NCBI RefSeq assembly: GCF_018613325.1
Contig: NZ_JAGGQJ010000011.1
Span: 248,001 to 312,000 of the forward strand
Reading direction: 5' to 3'
Source: Bacillus sp. ISL-34
Lineage (GTDB): Bacteria > Bacillota > Bacilli > Bacillales > DSM-1321
DNA: 64,000 nucleotides
Shown: positions 63,739-64,000 of the stretch, piece after piece
Layout of the letters: each line of letters opens with the position of its first letter
Numbering within the stretch: the stretch's first letter is position 1
Notes under the pieces: model-generated
Seen by the model: only the letters and a program-made list of their open reading frames with translations
Databases searched by the model: none
Told to the model about the DNA's origin: nothing
Translations under genes and position numbers: made by a program

Positions 63739-64000
63739 ATGAAAAAAAGAAGCTTATTTATAGTGACGGGCGTGATCGTTTTCGGGATCATTGCCTCGAT
63801 AGCATTGGTTTCTCAAACGAAAAAGAAAGAGTTCGCCGGTAAAAGGGCATTTCCCCAGCATACAGTCTATCAAGCGGGTACGATAAAACCCGACAATCTG
63901 TCACAGGAGGAGATGGATGCTGCCGTAGCGAACTTTTATGAAACTTGGAAAAATGAATATGTTAAGCAGCCTGCTGATAAAAATGATGAATATTATATTT
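63739..64000 (+). CDS. GH8-family glycosidase, N-terminal fragment cut by window
   Basis: 87 codons visible. Signal-anchor helix at residues 5-25, then AFPQHTVYQAGTIKPDN and AVANFYETWKNEYVKQ, which match the start of family-8 endoglucanase/chitosanase/licheninase enzymes just before the SEGHGYG catalytic segment (outside the window). Secreted beta-glycanase, exact substrate open. AAGGAG lies 7 bp before the ATG. Confidence 0.75.
   Translation, partial: MKKRSLFIVTGVIVFGIIASIALVSQTKKKEFAGKRAFPQHTVYQAGTIKPDNLSQEEMDAAVANFYETWKNEYVKQPADKNDEYYI

Overview
The window is a low-GC Firmicute chromosome segment. Strong AGGAGG-type ribosome sites, intrinsic terminators with long T runs, CodY/Fur/CcpA/BirA-like operators, a glycine riboswitch and the gene set (kbl-tdh, mqo, bioYDA/bioB, kduID, YtrA-type GntR operon, YjdJ-like and YhjBC-like proteins) all point to Bacillaceae. 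A Bacillus/Peribacillus (B. simplex group) genome is most likely; the genus is an inference. There are no rRNA or tRNA genes, CRISPR arrays or insertion sequences. The window is ordinary chromosomal metabolism with many transport operons, several decayed genes and unusual intergenic repeats.

Layout. 1-8.4 kb: threonine catabolism (kbl, tdh), an amino-acid permease, a small RpoA-CTD-like protein, coaA, mqo and a K+ channel whose start region looks disrupted. 8.4-17.4 kb: a decayed gene, a YjiH-like membrane protein, then a nikABCDE-type nickel/metallophore importer plus a MATE transporter behind a promoter overlapped by a Fur-like box. 17.7-19.9 kb: glnHPQ. 20-29.4 kb: a divergent locus with a secreted PIG-L deacetylase on one side and ROK regulator, Fe3+/polyamine-type ABC importer and an argininosuccinate-lyase-like enzyme on the other. 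30-35.5 kb: SSS symporter with DUF3311 partner, a glycine-riboswitch-controlled permease and a paralogue of the first permease. 36-40.4 kb: biotin genes bioYDA and bioB, divergent, each with a BirA-like operator. 41-46.8 kb: envelope genes (NodB deacetylase, DedA, glycosyltransferase), an orphan modA, two unknown genes, GrpB. 46.9-52.1 kb: ketodeoxyuronate/KDG use (lacI, kduD, kduI, kdgK, kdgT). 52.2-64 kb: a second GrpB, DUF4937, an AAA ATPase, a YtrA-like GntR/ABC operon, a MarR/MFS pair, a repetitive protein, DUF4306, a pentapeptide protein, a VOC protein, a tiny zinc ribbon and the start of a GH8 enzyme.

The two most interesting items are these. (1) Six intergenic arrays (29.4, 35.6, 40.5, 45.0, 57.7 and 59.6 kb) share a strict 20-21 nt period but use different cores (ACTCACGAGTAAA; GGTCGAAWAAA; GGTCGAATTAT in either orientation), and all sit downstream of gene 3' ends. 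I know no named family with this behaviour. (2) The ROK/PIG-L/ABC/lyase locus carries two matching inverted-repeat operators, so it looks like one regulon: import of an unknown compound followed by C-N cleavage by a fumarase-superfamily lyase. Its ROK protein lacks the usual zinc cysteines, and its lyase has an altered signature. This is a candidate undescribed catabolic pathway; its substrate cannot be read from sequence.
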